52,605 nucleotides of DNA from an uncultured Paraprevotella sp. (GCA_944319925.1 CALUFQ010000018.1:1-52605); one strand, 5' to 3'. Counted from the first letter of the stretch, positions 1-8,537 are shown. The notes: a model not told the origin generated them from the letters alone. Translations and numbers: made by a program.

Positions 1-86
1 GGAATCTTCTTGATGTCCGTGTCCAGTCCCACGCAAAGGAAGGATTGTTTCTTCTTGATGTTCTCGAAAAGTTGTTGTTTGTTCAT
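1..86 (-). CDS. pyrF: Orotidine 5'-phosphate decarboxylase, N-terminal fragment (runs off window)
   Basis: The first 28 codons of a minus-strand gene are visible. It begins at the ATG at 86-84 and leaves the window at base 1. The peptide starts [13 protein letters not shown] and continues [15 protein letters not shown]. The VGLDTD motif is the conserved first strand of the OMP decarboxylase barrel, whose Asp contacts the substrate. The enzyme makes UMP from OMP, the last step of de novo pyrimidine synthesis, in the cytoplasm. Linkage with prfA is, from memory, common in Bacteroidales and fits the gene order here. The catalytic Lys lies outside the window, so activity cannot be judged. The call rests on a short but characteristic peptide. 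Confidence 0.8.
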   Translation of the reverse strand, partial: MNKQQLFENIKKKQSFLCVGLDTDIKKI

Positions 87-112
87 GCTGTTATGTTTGG
101 ATGTAGTTGTAA

Positions 113-1864
113 CTATTTCATGAGATAATAGCCCCAAAGGGCGAAGTGCCGGAAGTTGTCGGACGGGTTGTCGTAAAAGTTGAAACCTGTCATGACGAAG
201 CGGTTGCCTTTGCGGCGGGTGGATAGCTCGCGGGGCGTGAACTCCTCCCCGAAACCCCATTGGCGCAGGGAGTCCGACCGCACGTATAAGGTGTCGTCCA
301 TCAGGCTGTCGCGGCAGGTGATGGCCCACCATTCGCCGTCCTTTCCGCTTGGACGGATGTCGCATTCTTGGTTTTCATACAGCCTTATGGCCTTGTAGCC
401 TTCTTCTAACGGCAGGGTGAATGGGCGGATGGAAGACGTGGAGTAGTTGCGGATGTCCTTTACCACCACCTGTATCCGGCCGTCTTTCCCTTTGGTATAA
501 GTATATTTCTCCGGCTCGCTGATGGCGTTCCGGATGCCCCAGAAGTAGATGTCCGGGCTGATGTAGCGGGCGACAGCGGGTTCGTCCATTTCTTCTGCCA
601 GGTAGCGTAGGCGGTCGTTCGTGTTGAGGGCTTCCTGGCGGGGCAGGGTTTTCAGCCAGTCCAGGTAGTCTTCGTCGCTGAGCGGCAGGGGCTTTTTGCA
701 CGATGTGTGGAACACCTCGTCCACCGACCGCAGCAGGTAGCGGCGCGAGAAACTTGTAAGGTTCCAAGGCAGCACGGACGTGAGCAGGAAAATCGCGGCG
801 AACGACACCGGAATCCACCGAATGCGTTTCCGCGAGAGAAACAGTCCGCCGCACACGAAGTAGAACCAGAGATTGAGCGTCAGCAGGTAGAGCCGGCTAG
901 GCGTGTAGCCGTAGTCGCCGATGCGGCGGGCGATGCCCACCGTCATCAGTACCAGCAGCGGGAGGATGGCCACGGGCAGCCAGCGCGCCACGCGGCGTTC
1001 AAACTGCGGTGCGCCTTGGCGCAACAGAGGGTAGAGGCAGAACTCCACGGCGATGCAGCCGCCCATGAGGGCCGTCACCAGCCGGGAGACCCACCCGTCC
1101 GGCAGTTCCCATTGTGCGAGTATCTTGGCCAAATAGGCATAGAGCACCAGCAGGTAGCACCCTATCAGCGGAAGGAACAGATAGCGGATGACTTTCTGCA
1201 CGAAAGCCGAAGTGCGGCTTGTGCGGACGTGCTTGCCGTCTCCTTCCGGAATCCGTCCCAGGAACAGCAGGGCGGGAAGCCACAGGCAGCACACGATGGC
1301 CCATGTGCTGTACCAGCCCGGGTTGATATCCCATCCGAACAGGCCGGAAAGCGAGGCCGTCAGCAGGCAAAGCCCACCGCACAGGAGACCGCCCACCGCG
1401 CCGTTGATGATGAGATTGCGGAGCGACTGCAACGTGAAGTGCCACGTGGCGGAGTCGTCCTCGTCCCGCAGGAAAGACAGGATGGGGACGCTCAGGCACA
1501 GTGCCGTGACAAGGGCGGCGTGGGACTGTCTGGCTTCCAGCGGGAGCGTGTCCGCCGACAACAGATACAGGTAAACCGCATCGGCGAGGAGAGCCACATG
1601 GCACAGCGCGTTCACGATGAGCCGTCTGCGGCGGCTTTTCACCTCTTCGCCCCATAGCCGCAGGGTGAGCGTCAGTACGCTGCCTACGGAGAGATAGTAG
1701 GTGGACACGAAAATCTGCCGTTCAGTCAGTCTGTCGTCCAGCCCCCAACATAGACATACCAGCAACGCGGCCAGCGTGGTCACGAAAGCCGTGACGGCGG
1801 GAAAACGTTGCAGGCTGTGCCGGAACGTTTTCATGAGGGGCTGCCGGGTGAAAAACCGTCTCAT
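113..1864 (-). CDS. DUF4153 family integral membrane protein
   Basis: This 583-residue protein has about ten hydrophobic segments in its first 375 residues. Examples lie near residues 24-40, 110-130, 155-170, 185-205, 230-250, 295-310 and 330-370. A soluble C-terminal part of about 200 residues follows. Both the layout and the sequence type match the DUF4153 family of Bacteroidetes, whose biochemical role is unknown to me. The start ATG lies 12 bases after the prfA stop, so the two are almost certainly cotranscribed, with pyrF next. An inner-membrane location is inferred from the helices. No catalytic motif could be recognised. The C-terminal part contains [20 protein letters not shown], which has the look of an extracytoplasmic domain, but this is only an impression. 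Confidence 0.8.
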   Translation of the reverse strand: MRRFFTRQPLMKTFRHSLQRFPAVTAFVTTLAALLVCLCWGLDDRLTERQIFVSTYYLSVGSVLTLTLRLWGEEVKSRRRRLIVNALCHVALLADAVYLYLLSADTLPLEARQSHAALVTALCLSVPILSFLRDEDDSATWHFTLQSLRNLIINGAVGGLLCGGLCLLTASLSGLFGWDINPGWYSTWAIVCCLWLPALLFLGRIPEGDGKHVRTSRTSAFVQKVIRYLFLPLIGCYLLVLYAYLAKILAQWELPDGWVSRLVTALMGGCIAVEFCLYPLLRQGAPQFERRVARWLPVAILPLLVLMTVGIARRIGDYGYTPSRLYLLTLNLWFYFVCGGLFLSRKRIRWIPVSFAAIFLLTSVLPWNLTSFSRRYLLRSVDEVFHTSCKKPLPLSDEDYLDWLKTLPRQEALNTNDRLRYLAEEMDEPAVARYISPDIYFWGIRNAISEPEKYTYTKGKDGRIQVVVKDIRNYSTSSIRPFTLPLEEGYKAIRLYENQECDIRPSGKDGEWWAITCRDSLMDDTLYVRSDSLRQWGFGEEFTPRELSTRRKGNRFVMTGFNFYDNPSDNFRHFALWGYYLMK

Positions 1865-1876
1865 CTTATGTCGTTC

Positions 1877-2989
1877 TTACAATTCGCTCTCCTTCATTCG
1901 CTCGGCGTTCTCGGCCACGGTCAGCTGGTCGATGCAGTCCTGGATGTTGCCGTCCATGAACGACGGCAGGTTCTGCATGTTGTAGCCGATGCGGTGGTCG
2001 GTGATGCGGCTTTGCGGGTAGTTGTAGGTGCGTATCTTGGCCGAACGGTCGCCGGTGGACACCATGGTCTTGCGCCGGCTGGCGATGTCATCGATGTATT
2101 TTTGGTGTTCCTTATCATAAATGAACGTGCGCAGGCGCGCGAGGGCGCGTTCCTTGTTCTTGGGTTGGTCGCGTGTCTCCGTACATTCGATGAGGATTTC
2201 CTCCGTCTCGCCCGTATTAGGGTTCTTCCACAGGTAGCGGGCGCGTACCCCGGACTCCACCTTGTTCACGTTCTGTCCGCCCGCCCCGCTGGAGCGGAAC
2301 GTGTCCCATTTGATTTCGCCTTCGTTGATTTCCACGTCAAACTCCTGCGCCTCTGGCAATACGGCCACGGTGGCCGCCGAGGTATGTACCCGTCCTTGCG
2401 TTTCCGTGGCCGGGACGCGCTGTACGCGGTGTACGCCCGATTCATATTTCAACGTGCCATAGACTTTTTCGCCCGTCACGCTGAAGATGATTTCCTTGAA
2501 GCCGCCGGCAGCGCCTTCCGTGTAGCTGGATACGGCCACTTTCCAACCTTTCATTTCGCAGAACTTGGAATACATGCGGAACAGGTCGCCTGCGAACAGG
2601 GCTGCCTCGTCGCCTCCTGTCCCCCCGCGTATTTCCATGATGACGTTTTTGTCGTCTTCTGGGTCGGCCGGCACGAGGAGCAGTTTGATTTGTTCTTCGA
2701 TTTCGGGGATGCGTTTCTCTGCCGCGGCCATTTCCTCGCGTGCCATGTCTTTCATTTCCGGGTCGTCTTCCGTGGCCAGCATGTCTTTGGCGTCCTGTAT
2801 GGTTTGCAAGTTGTCCAGATAAGCCTGGCGGGCTTTCATGATGTCGCCCAGGTCTTTGTATTCCTTGGTCAGTTTCACGTATCTCTTTTGGTCGCTGATG
2901 ACATTCGGGTCGGTAATCAGCGTTCCTACTTCTTCGTAACGGCTGACCAAGCCTTCCAATTTTTCCAATATCGGGTTGTTTTCTGCCAT
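1877..2989 (-). CDS. prfA: Peptide chain release factor 1
   Basis: RF1 reads UAA and UAG stop codons in the ribosomal A site and triggers release of the finished protein. The 370-residue protein has the peptide anticodon in VQRVPATETQGRVHTS (PAT is the RF1-type PxT motif) and the catalytic GGQ in SSGAGGQNVNKVESG near residue 240. The N-terminal third is helical, as in the family, and the length is normal for RF1. I start at MAENNPIL (ATG at 2989). An in-frame upstream ATG at 3064 would add 25 residues read from the interspersed repeat and would lie upstream of the promoter, so it is rejected. The gene heads a minus-strand cluster with the DUF4153 gene and pyrF. Confidence 0.97.
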   Translation of the reverse strand: MAENNPILEKLEGLVSRYEEVGTLITDPNVISDQKRYVKLTKEYKDLGDIMKARQAYLDNLQTIQDAKDMLATEDDPEMKDMAREEMAAAEKRIPEIEEQIKLLLVPADPEDDKNVIMEIRGGTGGDEAALFAGDLFRMYSKFCEMKGWKVAVSSYTEGAAGGFKEIIFSVTGEKVYGTLKYESGVHRVQRVPATETQGRVHTSAATVAVLPEAQEFDVEINEGEIKWDTFRSSGAGGQNVNKVESGVRARYLWKNPNTGETEEILIECTETRDQPKNKERALARLRTFIYDKEHQKYIDDIASRRKTMVSTGDRSAKIRTYNYPQSRITDHRIGYNMQNLPSFMDGNIQDCIDQLTVAENAERMKESEL

Positions 2990-3012
2990 ACTTCCATTTT
3001 TTTTTCGACTTG

Positions 3013-3043
3013 CAAAGATAATGCAAACCGAGCGCAGGACAAA
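3013..3043 (-). promoter_or_regulatory. Probable prfA promoter (Bacteroides type)
   Basis: On the minus strand there is a -33 box TTTG (3043-3040), then 19 bases, then TATCTTTG (3020-3013). This matches the Bacteroidetes sigma consensus TTTG-N19-21-TAnnTTTG. The ATG of prfA is about 24 bases beyond the -7 box, giving a very short leader. Both boxes lie inside unit 1 of the threefold repeat. Confidence 0.6.
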
Positions 3044-3228
3044 ACAAACTCGTTTGTTTTTCATGCCGAGGTGCCGCTTATCTTATGGAAAGATAATGCA
3101 AACCGAGCGCAGGACAAAACAAACTCGTTTTTTTTCATGCCGAGGTGCAGCTTATCTTATCCAAAGTAATGCAAACCGAGCGCAGGACAAAACAAACTCG
3201 TTTGTTTTTCGTGCCGGGGTGCCGCTTA
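3014..3228. repeat. Three tandem copies of a 73-75 bp Bacteroidales interspersed repeat
   Basis: Units begin with ATGCAAACCGAGCGCAGGAC at 3021, 3096 and 3169, so the spacing is 75 and 73 bases. Each unit holds a palindrome (AAACAAAC, two bases, GTTTGTTT, shortened in unit 2) and ends GCCGCTTAT or GCAGCTTAT. Unit 3 runs into the stop codon of the ATPase gene (3226-3228). Related single-copy elements are, from memory, common in Bacteroides genomes between genes. Unit 1 carries an intact minus-strand promoter. Units 2 and 3 carry damaged -7 boxes (last base changed, or one base lost). Confidence 0.85.
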
Positions 3229-4788
3229 TGCTTCCTCCACCAGCCACTTTTCGATGTTGCGGGTCTCCTGCGAGAAGTTGATGCCGATTTTATAGACTTT
3301 TCTTCTATCTGCGGCGAACGGCCGTGCGTATCCTTTCTCTTCGATTTGTTGCATGGCCTCCTCCGCGCTTCCTTCCAGCTTGAATTCCATGACATAGACG
3401 TAGTCCGTGGTCTGCAACACCAAATCGACTCGCCCTTGTGAGGTGTGGTATTCGGCCTGCACGTAGAAGCCCATGAGCTTGAAAACGATGAAGAGCACGT
3501 TCTGGTAGTGCAGTTCCACGTTCCGTGCCAGTTCGTAGGGAGTGTCCGCGAGGAAGCTTTGCAGGCGCCGGAAAAAACCTTCTATGTCTCCCGTGCGGAT
3601 TTCCTTCACGAAGCGGCTCACCTCGAATGTGCTTTCCCTTTGGCTGAAAGGGGTGTAGTAGGGCACGAGGAACTTGACGAAGCCTTCCTCCACCTCCCTG
3701 TTGGGAAAGCCGAGGGTGTATAGCCCGAACTCCGGGTCGTAGCCCTTGATGGTGAGGTATCCGCTTTGGTAAATCACGGGGATGGGGTCGGTCTGGTGCG
3801 GGTCGATGCAGTCCAGCGTCTCCGCCCCGGTCTCCTCGTGCGCCATGCGGTAGAGGTCGTAGTGGTGCGCCTGCATGAGTTCCACGAGGTAGGTTGGAGT
3901 CCCTGTTTCGAACCAGTAGCTTCCGAAAGTTTGTTTGGCCAGCGTGTTCAGCAGGCTGAAGGGGTTGTAAAGTCCGGGCGCGTCTTCCGTGAAGTGGTAT
4001 CCGTCGTAGTATTCCTTCAGCTTTGCGTAGGTTTCCTCTTCCGTGAGTTTGTTTGCTTTTGCCAGTCCTTCCACGTATCCGGTCAGTTTCCCGCGTAGCT
4101 CTCCTTCCGTGATGCCGCATATTTCCACATGGCGGTTGTCCCTGGAGATGTCTTCGAGGTTGTTCAGGTCGCTGAAGACGCTGACTTTTCCGAACTTGGT
4201 CACTCCGGTGAGCAATCCGAACCGGATGTATCGGTCCATGCTCTTCAACGCGCCGTAGAAAGCTTTGAGCGTGTCGCGGTATTCGTCAGCCAGCGGCTCG
4301 TTGCCGATGGCCTGCAGCATGGGTTTGTCGTATTCGTCCACGAGGATGACCGTGCCGCGTCCCGACTGTTCGCTGGCGCGTCGGATTACCCCTTGGAAAC
4401 GGCGGGACAAATCCACTTCCGCCGGATTGGCTCCATAAAGTTGTTCCCAACCGGCCAAAGCTTCATTCAGTACGCGCGTTAGTTTTTCGGGCGCATCGTA
4501 TTGTTGCGTGTTCAGGTCGAGGTGCAGCACGGGATGTTCCGCCCAATCTTTTTCCAGCTGTTCGATGGCCAGCCCCTTGAAAAGTTCCTTCTTCCCGCGG
4601 AAATAGGCTTCCAGCGTGGTCACGGTGAGGCTTTTCCCAAAGCGTCTTGGACGCGACAGGAAATAATAACGTCCGGTGTTGGCCAGGCGGTAGAGCTGTT
4701 CCGTCTTGTCGATATACAGGAAGCCACCTTTGCGGAGGCTCTCAAAATCTTGTATGCCGATGGGCAACAAAGGCAGTTGTGCGGACAT
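3226..4788 (-). CDS. AAA-ATPase-like / PD-(D/E)XK nuclease domain protein
   Basis: This 520-residue protein starts MSAQLPLLPIGIQDFESLRK. Its AAA-ATPase-like domain has a Walker A variant, SRPRRFGKSLTV (Lys52), and a Walker B region, TVILVDEYDKP. The C-terminal domain is a PD-(D/E)XK nuclease fold (the old DUF1703): GRVDLVLQ, then YVMEFKLEG, supplying the Asp and the E-x-K catalytic set. Proteins of this kind occur in many paralogous copies in Bacteroidales. They are suspected of roles in mobile DNA or defence, but their function is not established. The gene has its own promoter and sits alone between repeat elements. It appears full length, with all visible motifs intact. Confidence 0.88.
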   Translation of the reverse strand: MSAQLPLLPIGIQDFESLRKGGFLYIDKTEQLYRLANTGRYYFLSRPRRFGKSLTVTTLEAYFRGKKELFKGLAIEQLEKDWAEHPVLHLDLNTQQYDAPEKLTRVLNEALAGWEQLYGANPAEVDLSRRFQGVIRRASEQSGRGTVILVDEYDKPMLQAIGNEPLADEYRDTLKAFYGALKSMDRYIRFGLLTGVTKFGKVSVFSDLNNLEDISRDNRHVEICGITEGELRGKLTGYVEGLAKANKLTEEETYAKLKEYYDGYHFTEDAPGLYNPFSLLNTLAKQTFGSYWFETGTPTYLVELMQAHHYDLYRMAHEETGAETLDCIDPHQTDPIPVIYQSGYLTIKGYDPEFGLYTLGFPNREVEEGFVKFLVPYYTPFSQRESTFEVSRFVKEIRTGDIEGFFRRLQSFLADTPYELARNVELHYQNVLFIVFKLMGFYVQAEYHTSQGRVDLVLQTTDYVYVMEFKLEGSAEEAMQQIEEKGYARPFAADRRKVYKIGINFSQETRNIEKWLVEEA

Positions 4789-4815
4789 GAAATTCTCTTT
4801 TTAATGTTTCAATTG

Positions 4816-4847
4816 CAAAGATAGTGAAAGGTGGGTGGCGAGACAAG
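4816..4847 (-). promoter_or_regulatory. Probable promoter of the AAA-ATPase gene
   Basis: On the minus strand, CTTG (4847-4844, near-consensus TTTG), 20 bases, then TATCTTTG (4823-4816). The ATG at 4788 is 28 bases beyond the -7 box. Confidence 0.5.
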
Positions 4848-4993
4848 GAAAAAGCCTGATTTTCCATGGGCTCTTCGCCGCGACGGATTCTTGGGGATTC
4901 AACACCATCTGGAAAAACGAATTGAGTGATACAGAGTTCCTGCTTTTACAAACTTCTGAATGTCGGCAGTCAAAGCCGGCCGGAAAGAACTGT

Positions 4994-5108
4994 CCCCCTG
5001 CGAGGCAGAGGAGTTTTTCTCCGCACGGGCAAGAGACGGGAAGCAGGGCATTTGATTCCAAACGAATATTCGTCAGTTGTTAAATCCCCAAGATTAGGAA
5101 CAGTTCCC
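4994..5108. repeat. Interspersed repeat module, inverted copy of 8781-8897
   Basis: The reverse complement of this stretch closely matches 8781-8897 over about 115 bases. It includes a shared segment, GGGAACTGTTCCTAATCTTG, and the CGAATATTC and TGCCCGTGCGGAG motifs. A shorter related piece lies at 19137-19172. The rest of the gap between the ATPase promoter and the terminator (4848-5153) holds no gene I can support; the short reading frames there are products of the repeat. Confidence 0.8.
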
Positions 5109-5153
5109 AGAAAATCCCACGCGGCAGACGCGGCAAAAGGCAGAGGAAGATAC

Positions 5154-5179
5154 AAAAAACGGGAGAAAAACTCTCCCGT
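5154..5179 (-). terminator. Intrinsic terminator after the beta-barrel gene
   Basis: Read on the minus strand, an 8-bp stem (ACGGGAGA / TCTCCCGT) with a five-base loop is followed at once by a run of six T. It lies 27 bases beyond the stop codon at 5206. Confidence 0.85.
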
Positions 5180-5205
5180 CCGTTATGGTCTCTATTTTTT
5201 TATGT

Positions 5206-5856
5206 TTAGAATCCAAGACCGAGGCGTACCATGAAGTTGCTGGGGCCGCCATCAGCTTCGGCGTCCGTTCCTAAGAATCCACGTTGGTAAGTGAAATCCA
5301 AATTGTATTTTTTGTTGTACCATACGCCTACGCCGATTTTCATGCCGACATCGAAGCGGTTATAGTCATCCATGTCGCCGATTTTAACTTCTTGGTCATC
5401 ATAGCCATCTACTTCAGTGGTCATTTTTCCGGCATAATCGCATGCGGCATAAACCCCGATGTGCGGGTCAATGGAAAATTTCGTGTCAGGGATATTGATT
5501 TTCCAGCCGAAGATGAACGGCGACCAATGGATGTTGTGGGCGGCAAACTTTTGGTCAAAGCCCTTTTCGCTGATTTTCCAGCCTCTGCTGGCCAAAGCAA
5601 AGTCCATGCCCCAGTAAGCACCGTGTCGCCCCATTTCGCGATTGAATTCGAAACCGAAGAAGTAGCCTACTTTGGAATCCAAATCTTCATAATCATCTCC
5701 CACGAAGTTGTTTGTTCCCACGCCGATACGCATAATCCACATCGTGCGGTCTTCTTTCGGCGTGTCAATCATCGAACGGCTTCTGGAAGTCACCAATTGC
5801 GCCTGGGCCGAAATGGCCAGCAGCACGGCGCATGCTAAAGAAAAAAGCTTTTTCAT
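5206..5856 (-). CDS. Outer membrane beta-barrel protein
   Basis: The 216-residue product has a signal peptide, MKKLFSLACAVLLAISAQA, with cleavage before QLV. Alternating hydrophobic and polar strands rich in Gly and aromatics follow (VGYFFGFEFN, AYWGMDFALASRGWK, FDVGMKIGVGVWY, MVRLGLGF). It ends in Phe, as Bam-dependent barrels usually do. This fits the small 8-10-stranded barrel families (PF13568 type) of Bacteroidetes. No transport substrate can be inferred. It lies 28 bases after the gene for a small secreted protein and before a strong terminator, so the two form a bicistronic unit. Confidence 0.8.
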   Translation of the reverse strand: MKKLFSLACAVLLAISAQAQLVTSRSRSMIDTPKEDRTMWIMRIGVGTNNFVGDDYEDLDSKVGYFFGFEFNREMGRHGAYWGMDFALASRGWKISEKGFDQKFAAHNIHWSPFIFGWKINIPDTKFSIDPHIGVYAACDYAGKMTTEVDGYDDQEVKIGDMDDYNRFDVGMKIGVGVWYNKKYNLDFTYQRGFLGTDAEADGGPSNFMVRLGLGF

Positions 5857-5884
5857 GTTCTTTTTTGTTTTTAGTTGTTATGTT

Positions 5885-6358
5885 TTATTTTGAAATTGCC
5901 TGCGTCTCTTCGCTTTCTTTTTCAGGTTTCAGGATTTCATTGCGAATCCACTCGTTGTCTGCGGGAGAGGCCGTGCGCCAGTTCACGTATTTGGCCGGAT
6001 AGCCGATGACCGTCACTTTGCTTCCCGAGTTGGTGGATTCCAGGTCGAAGCTGGCGGCCACAATCACGTCCACATCGTGCTTGTCCACGCTCATGAACAG
6101 GGCACGGGTGCGCACGTCTGCTTCATCCCCGCCCATGGCGGCTACTTCGTCCGGTGTGAACTCCCAAACGTCTTTCACTTTCCCTTTCGTCTGGTCGATT
6201 TCCAGGTCGGCCACCAAGGGCTTGATGTACACGCCCATCTGCGGTTCAATCAAGCGGGCTTGCGAACTGCGGTAAACTTCCGTCCTTTGTGCGTTTGCTT
6301 CTGCAAACAAACCCAAGGCGCAAATGGCCAAAGCCAATCCTTTTTTAAACATTCCCAT
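5885..6358 (-). CDS. Small secreted protein of unknown function
   Basis: I do not recognise this 157-residue protein beyond a resemblance to unnamed Bacteroidales secreted proteins. It has a clear signal peptide, MGMFKKGLALAICALGLFAEANA, with cleavage before QRTEV. The mature part is soluble and acidic, with IEPQMGVYIKPLVADLEI and VTVIGYPAKYVNWR as notable stretches. A purine-rich ribosome binding site (TAGGAGG) precedes the ATG at 6358. It is the first gene of a two-gene minus-strand unit with the barrel gene downstream, so a shared envelope role is plausible. Its leader includes the left arm of the inverted-repeat-bounded segment at 6398-6598. Confidence 0.75.
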   Translation of the reverse strand: MGMFKKGLALAICALGLFAEANAQRTEVYRSSQARLIEPQMGVYIKPLVADLEIDQTKGKVKDVWEFTPDEVAAMGGDEADVRTRALFMSVDKHDVDVIVAASFDLESTNSGSKVTVIGYPAKYVNWRTASPADNEWIRNEILKPEKESEETQAISK

Positions 6359-6397
6359 AGTTTTTTCCTCCTATATGATATAAATGTTAGCTTTTGC

Positions 6398-6598
6398 GGT
6401 GTGTCTCTTCGGGAGAGATACACCGTGTTCCAAAATGCCTGTGCCGTGTGCTTTCTCGCCCTTGCTGTGTTGTATTTTCTTAACTTCTGCAAGTTTTTTT
6501 GGGGGATTCCCGTTTTTTTTAAGATTTTATTTTTGCCTTTTGCAATCTTTTACGTACTTTTGTGTTGCCCTTGTGTATCTCTCCCGAAGAGATACACC
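6398..6598. other. Inverted-repeat-bounded intergenic segment, candidate invertible promoter
   Basis: The left arm is 6398-6423 and the right arm 6573-6598, in opposite orientation. They match at 25 of 26 positions and enclose 149 bases. Each arm is itself nearly palindromic: TGTATCTCT, a five-base centre, AGAGATACA in the right arm. A consensus promoter pointing right lies just inside the right arm. The flanking genes point away from the segment on both sides. Known invertible promoters of Bacteroides have this arrangement. No recombinase gene is in the window, so inversion is an inference. The arms could instead be 5'-leader hairpins of the two divergent transcripts. Confidence 0.55.
6532..6562 (+). 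promoter_or_regulatory. Promoter of the PD40 / beta-barrel unit
   Basis: TTTG (6532-6535), a spacer of 19, then TACTTTTG (6555-6562): a full match to the Bacteroidetes consensus. Transcription would begin at about 6569, just before the right inverted-repeat arm, so the mRNA would start with that hairpin. The start codon is 110 bases beyond the -7 box. Confidence 0.65.
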
Positions 6599-6671
6599 CG
6601 AAAATTTTCCGGCAGACGGCCTCCGTCGCGGATGCGGACAAGGGTTGGTTAAGAACAAAAAAGGAAGGATT

Positions 6672-7661
6672 ATGAAACGCCAAAGGAAGTTGCTTGGTTG
6701 GGTTGTTTTGTGTGTGTTGTGTGGACACGGTACGCTGTCGGCCCAAAGGGTTGACTACTCGGTGGTTTCCGTACCGGAAGAGTCGGGGACGGACTTCACG
6801 CAGATTTCGCAACCGACGGATTATGTCTGCATGCCCGAAGTGCGGCGGAGCGGGCGCGGCATCGGATGGTTCTCCAACCGGATTTTGGACATTTCGGTCG
6901 ATGGCAGCCAGATAGCCTATCTCTCTTTCCGCAACAACACGACCAACATTTTCATCAAGGACTTGGCCAAGCAAGGTTCGTCCATACAGAAAACCAACCG
7001 CACCGCCGTGCTGGATTTTTCCTATTCGCCGGATGGCAAGCAGATTGTGTTCTCGGAAGCGAGAGGGAAAACCAACCAGATTTTCCAGACCACGGCCGAC
7101 AGGGGCTTCGTCTGTCGCCAAATCACCACCGCAAACAAAGATTATGCGCCCATTTATTCTTCGGACATGAGGCTGATTTTCTTCGCACGACAGGAGAACA
7201 ACGGCACCAGCATTTGGAGCTACGACGTGAAGAACAACTTCCTGGCCAACTATTCCCAGGGCTTCAACCCCTATCCCGTGAAGGGCGAAAGCGCGTTCAT
7301 CTGCGTCCGTCCCAATGCGGCAGGCAACAGCGAAATCTGGAAGGTCAACTATGAAACCGGAGTGGAGGAGTGCATCGTCTCCCAGCCCGGGCGCGACTTT
7401 TCCTCGCCGTCCATCTCGCCCGACGGGCAGTGGCTCTTGTGCGTGGGGAGCAGCAAGATAGAGAGCGGTTCCATTACCTATTATAATACGGACATCTGCG
7501 TGTCCCGTCTCGACGGCACGGGCTTCGCCCAGCTCACCTATCACGCGGCCGACGACCTCAGCCCCGTGTGGAGCAAGGACGGGCGTTACATCTACTTCGT
7601 GTCGCAGCGTGGCAGCAGCGAGGCCAAGGCCAACATCTGGCGCATGACATTCAACTATTAG
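6672..7661 (+). CDS. Secreted PD40/WD40-like beta-propeller protein
   Basis: The 329-residue protein starts at MKRQRKLLGW, preceded by AAGGAAGGAT. An earlier in-frame ATG (6384) would run through the promoter and is rejected. The signal peptide ends near TLSAQ. Several TolB-type PD40 repeats are visible: DISVDGSQIAYLSF, DFSYSPDGKQIVFSEA, SSPSISPDGQWLLCVGS and LSPVWSKDGRYIYFVSQR. These blades form a beta-propeller in the periplasm or at the surface, usually for protein or peptidoglycan-associated interactions. No enzymatic domain follows. It is cotranscribed with the barrel gene 45 bases downstream, mirroring the divergent pair on the other side of the promoter segment. Confidence 0.85.
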   Translation: MKRQRKLLGWVVLCVLCGHGTLSAQRVDYSVVSVPEESGTDFTQISQPTDYVCMPEVRRSGRGIGWFSNRILDISVDGSQIAYLSFRNNTTNIFIKDLAKQGSSIQKTNRTAVLDFSYSPDGKQIVFSEARGKTNQIFQTTADRGFVCRQITTANKDYAPIYSSDMRLIFFARQENNGTSIWSYDVKNNFLANYSQGFNPYPVKGESAFICVRPNAAGNSEIWKVNYETGVEECIVSQPGRDFSSPSISPDGQWLLCVGSSKIESGSITYYNTDICVSRLDGTGFAQLTYHAADDLSPVWSKDGRYIYFVSQRGSSEAKANIWRMTFNY

Positions 7662-7706
7662 TTTAACTAAAATAATTTTATTCATCAACTTTAAAATTTC
7701 AACATT

Positions 7707-8498
7707 ATGAAGAAGTTTAAGTGTTTATTGACAGCGATGCTGCTGGCTTGCTCCACAGCATCTTTCGCACAGTTCACCAACGGCGGTGGCGGTGCAGGTG
7801 CATCTTCCGACGTGGAAGCTTGGAAAGGTTTGCGGTTCTCGTATGACAAGACGTTTGTGAAGTATGACTGGAACGGTGCTGAAGACGGTGATATGAACGG
7901 TTTCTCCATTGGCTATGTGCAATCGTTTAAAATTGCCAAGAAGTTGCCGATTTTCTTCGAGACGGGGTTGGGCTTGAACTTTGCACGTCATAGCGACAGC
8001 GAAAGTGATGTCGAAAGCGTGATGGGCTATGATTTCAGTTGGGAAGATAAGGTGTCCACAAATACTTTGGGATTGACGATTCCTTTGAATTTTGTATATG
8101 GCGTGAAGATTAACGACATGTTGGCCATCAAGCCTTACACAGGATTCTATCTGCGTGTGAATTTGATGTCGAAGACAAAGTATAAGCGTGAAATTGGCAT
8201 TCCTTCCGAGTTTATTAGCGATATGAAAGATTGGGGTATGACCCAAGAGGATATTGATGAGCAAATTGCCAACATCAACGAAAATTTTGATGCTGGTGAA
8301 GAAACAGAGAATAATTTTGATGAAAAGGAAGTCGGCAAGGATGGGAAATGGAACCGTTGCCAGTTCGGTTGGCAGATTGGTGCCACGCTGGACATCAAGC
8401 AGTTCAACGTAGGTATCGGCTATGCCCTCGACTTCAACGAAATCGCAGAAAAGACGAAGAACAGCAAATTCGCCGTTACTGTTGGATACAACTTCTAA
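7707..8498 (+). CDS. Outer membrane beta-barrel protein
   Basis: The 263-residue protein has the signal peptide MKKFKCLLTAMLLACSTASFA, with cleavage before QFTNG. A Gly-rich linker follows, then amphipathic strands such as MNGFSIGYVQSF, IFFETGLGLNFA, LAIKPYTGFYLRVNL and FGWQIGATLDI. The end, FAVTVGYNF, has the terminal Phe of a beta-signal. An acidic, helical stretch (about residues 175-215) looks like a long loop. It fits the outer membrane beta-barrel families of Bacteroidetes, with no substrate indicated. It is the last gene of its unit, just before a strong terminator, and is the counterpart of the barrel at 5206-5856, though longer. Confidence 0.8.
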   Translation: MKKFKCLLTAMLLACSTASFAQFTNGGGGAGASSDVEAWKGLRFSYDKTFVKYDWNGAEDGDMNGFSIGYVQSFKIAKKLPIFFETGLGLNFARHSDSESDVESVMGYDFSWEDKVSTNTLGLTIPLNFVYGVKINDMLAIKPYTGFYLRVNLMSKTKYKREIGIPSEFISDMKDWGMTQEDIDEQIANINENFDAGEETENNFDEKEVGKDGKWNRCQFGWQIGATLDIKQFNVGIGYALDFNEIAEKTKNSKFAVTVGYNF

Positions 8499-8537
8499 GC
8501 AGGCATACACCTAAGTTAGTATGTATTTGAAATAGGG

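Noticed and set aside
1808-3169. 453-codon plus-strand reading frame opposite prfA
   Set aside because: It lies antisense to a gene with all RF1 motifs and has His/Phe/Val-rich, low-complexity translation without domains; it is a shadow of a GC-rich gene.
6384-6671. Upstream in-frame extension of the PD40 gene
   Set aside because: It would place the promoter and the right inverted-repeat arm inside the coding region. The ATG at 6672 has a good ribosome binding site and is followed at once by a signal peptide.
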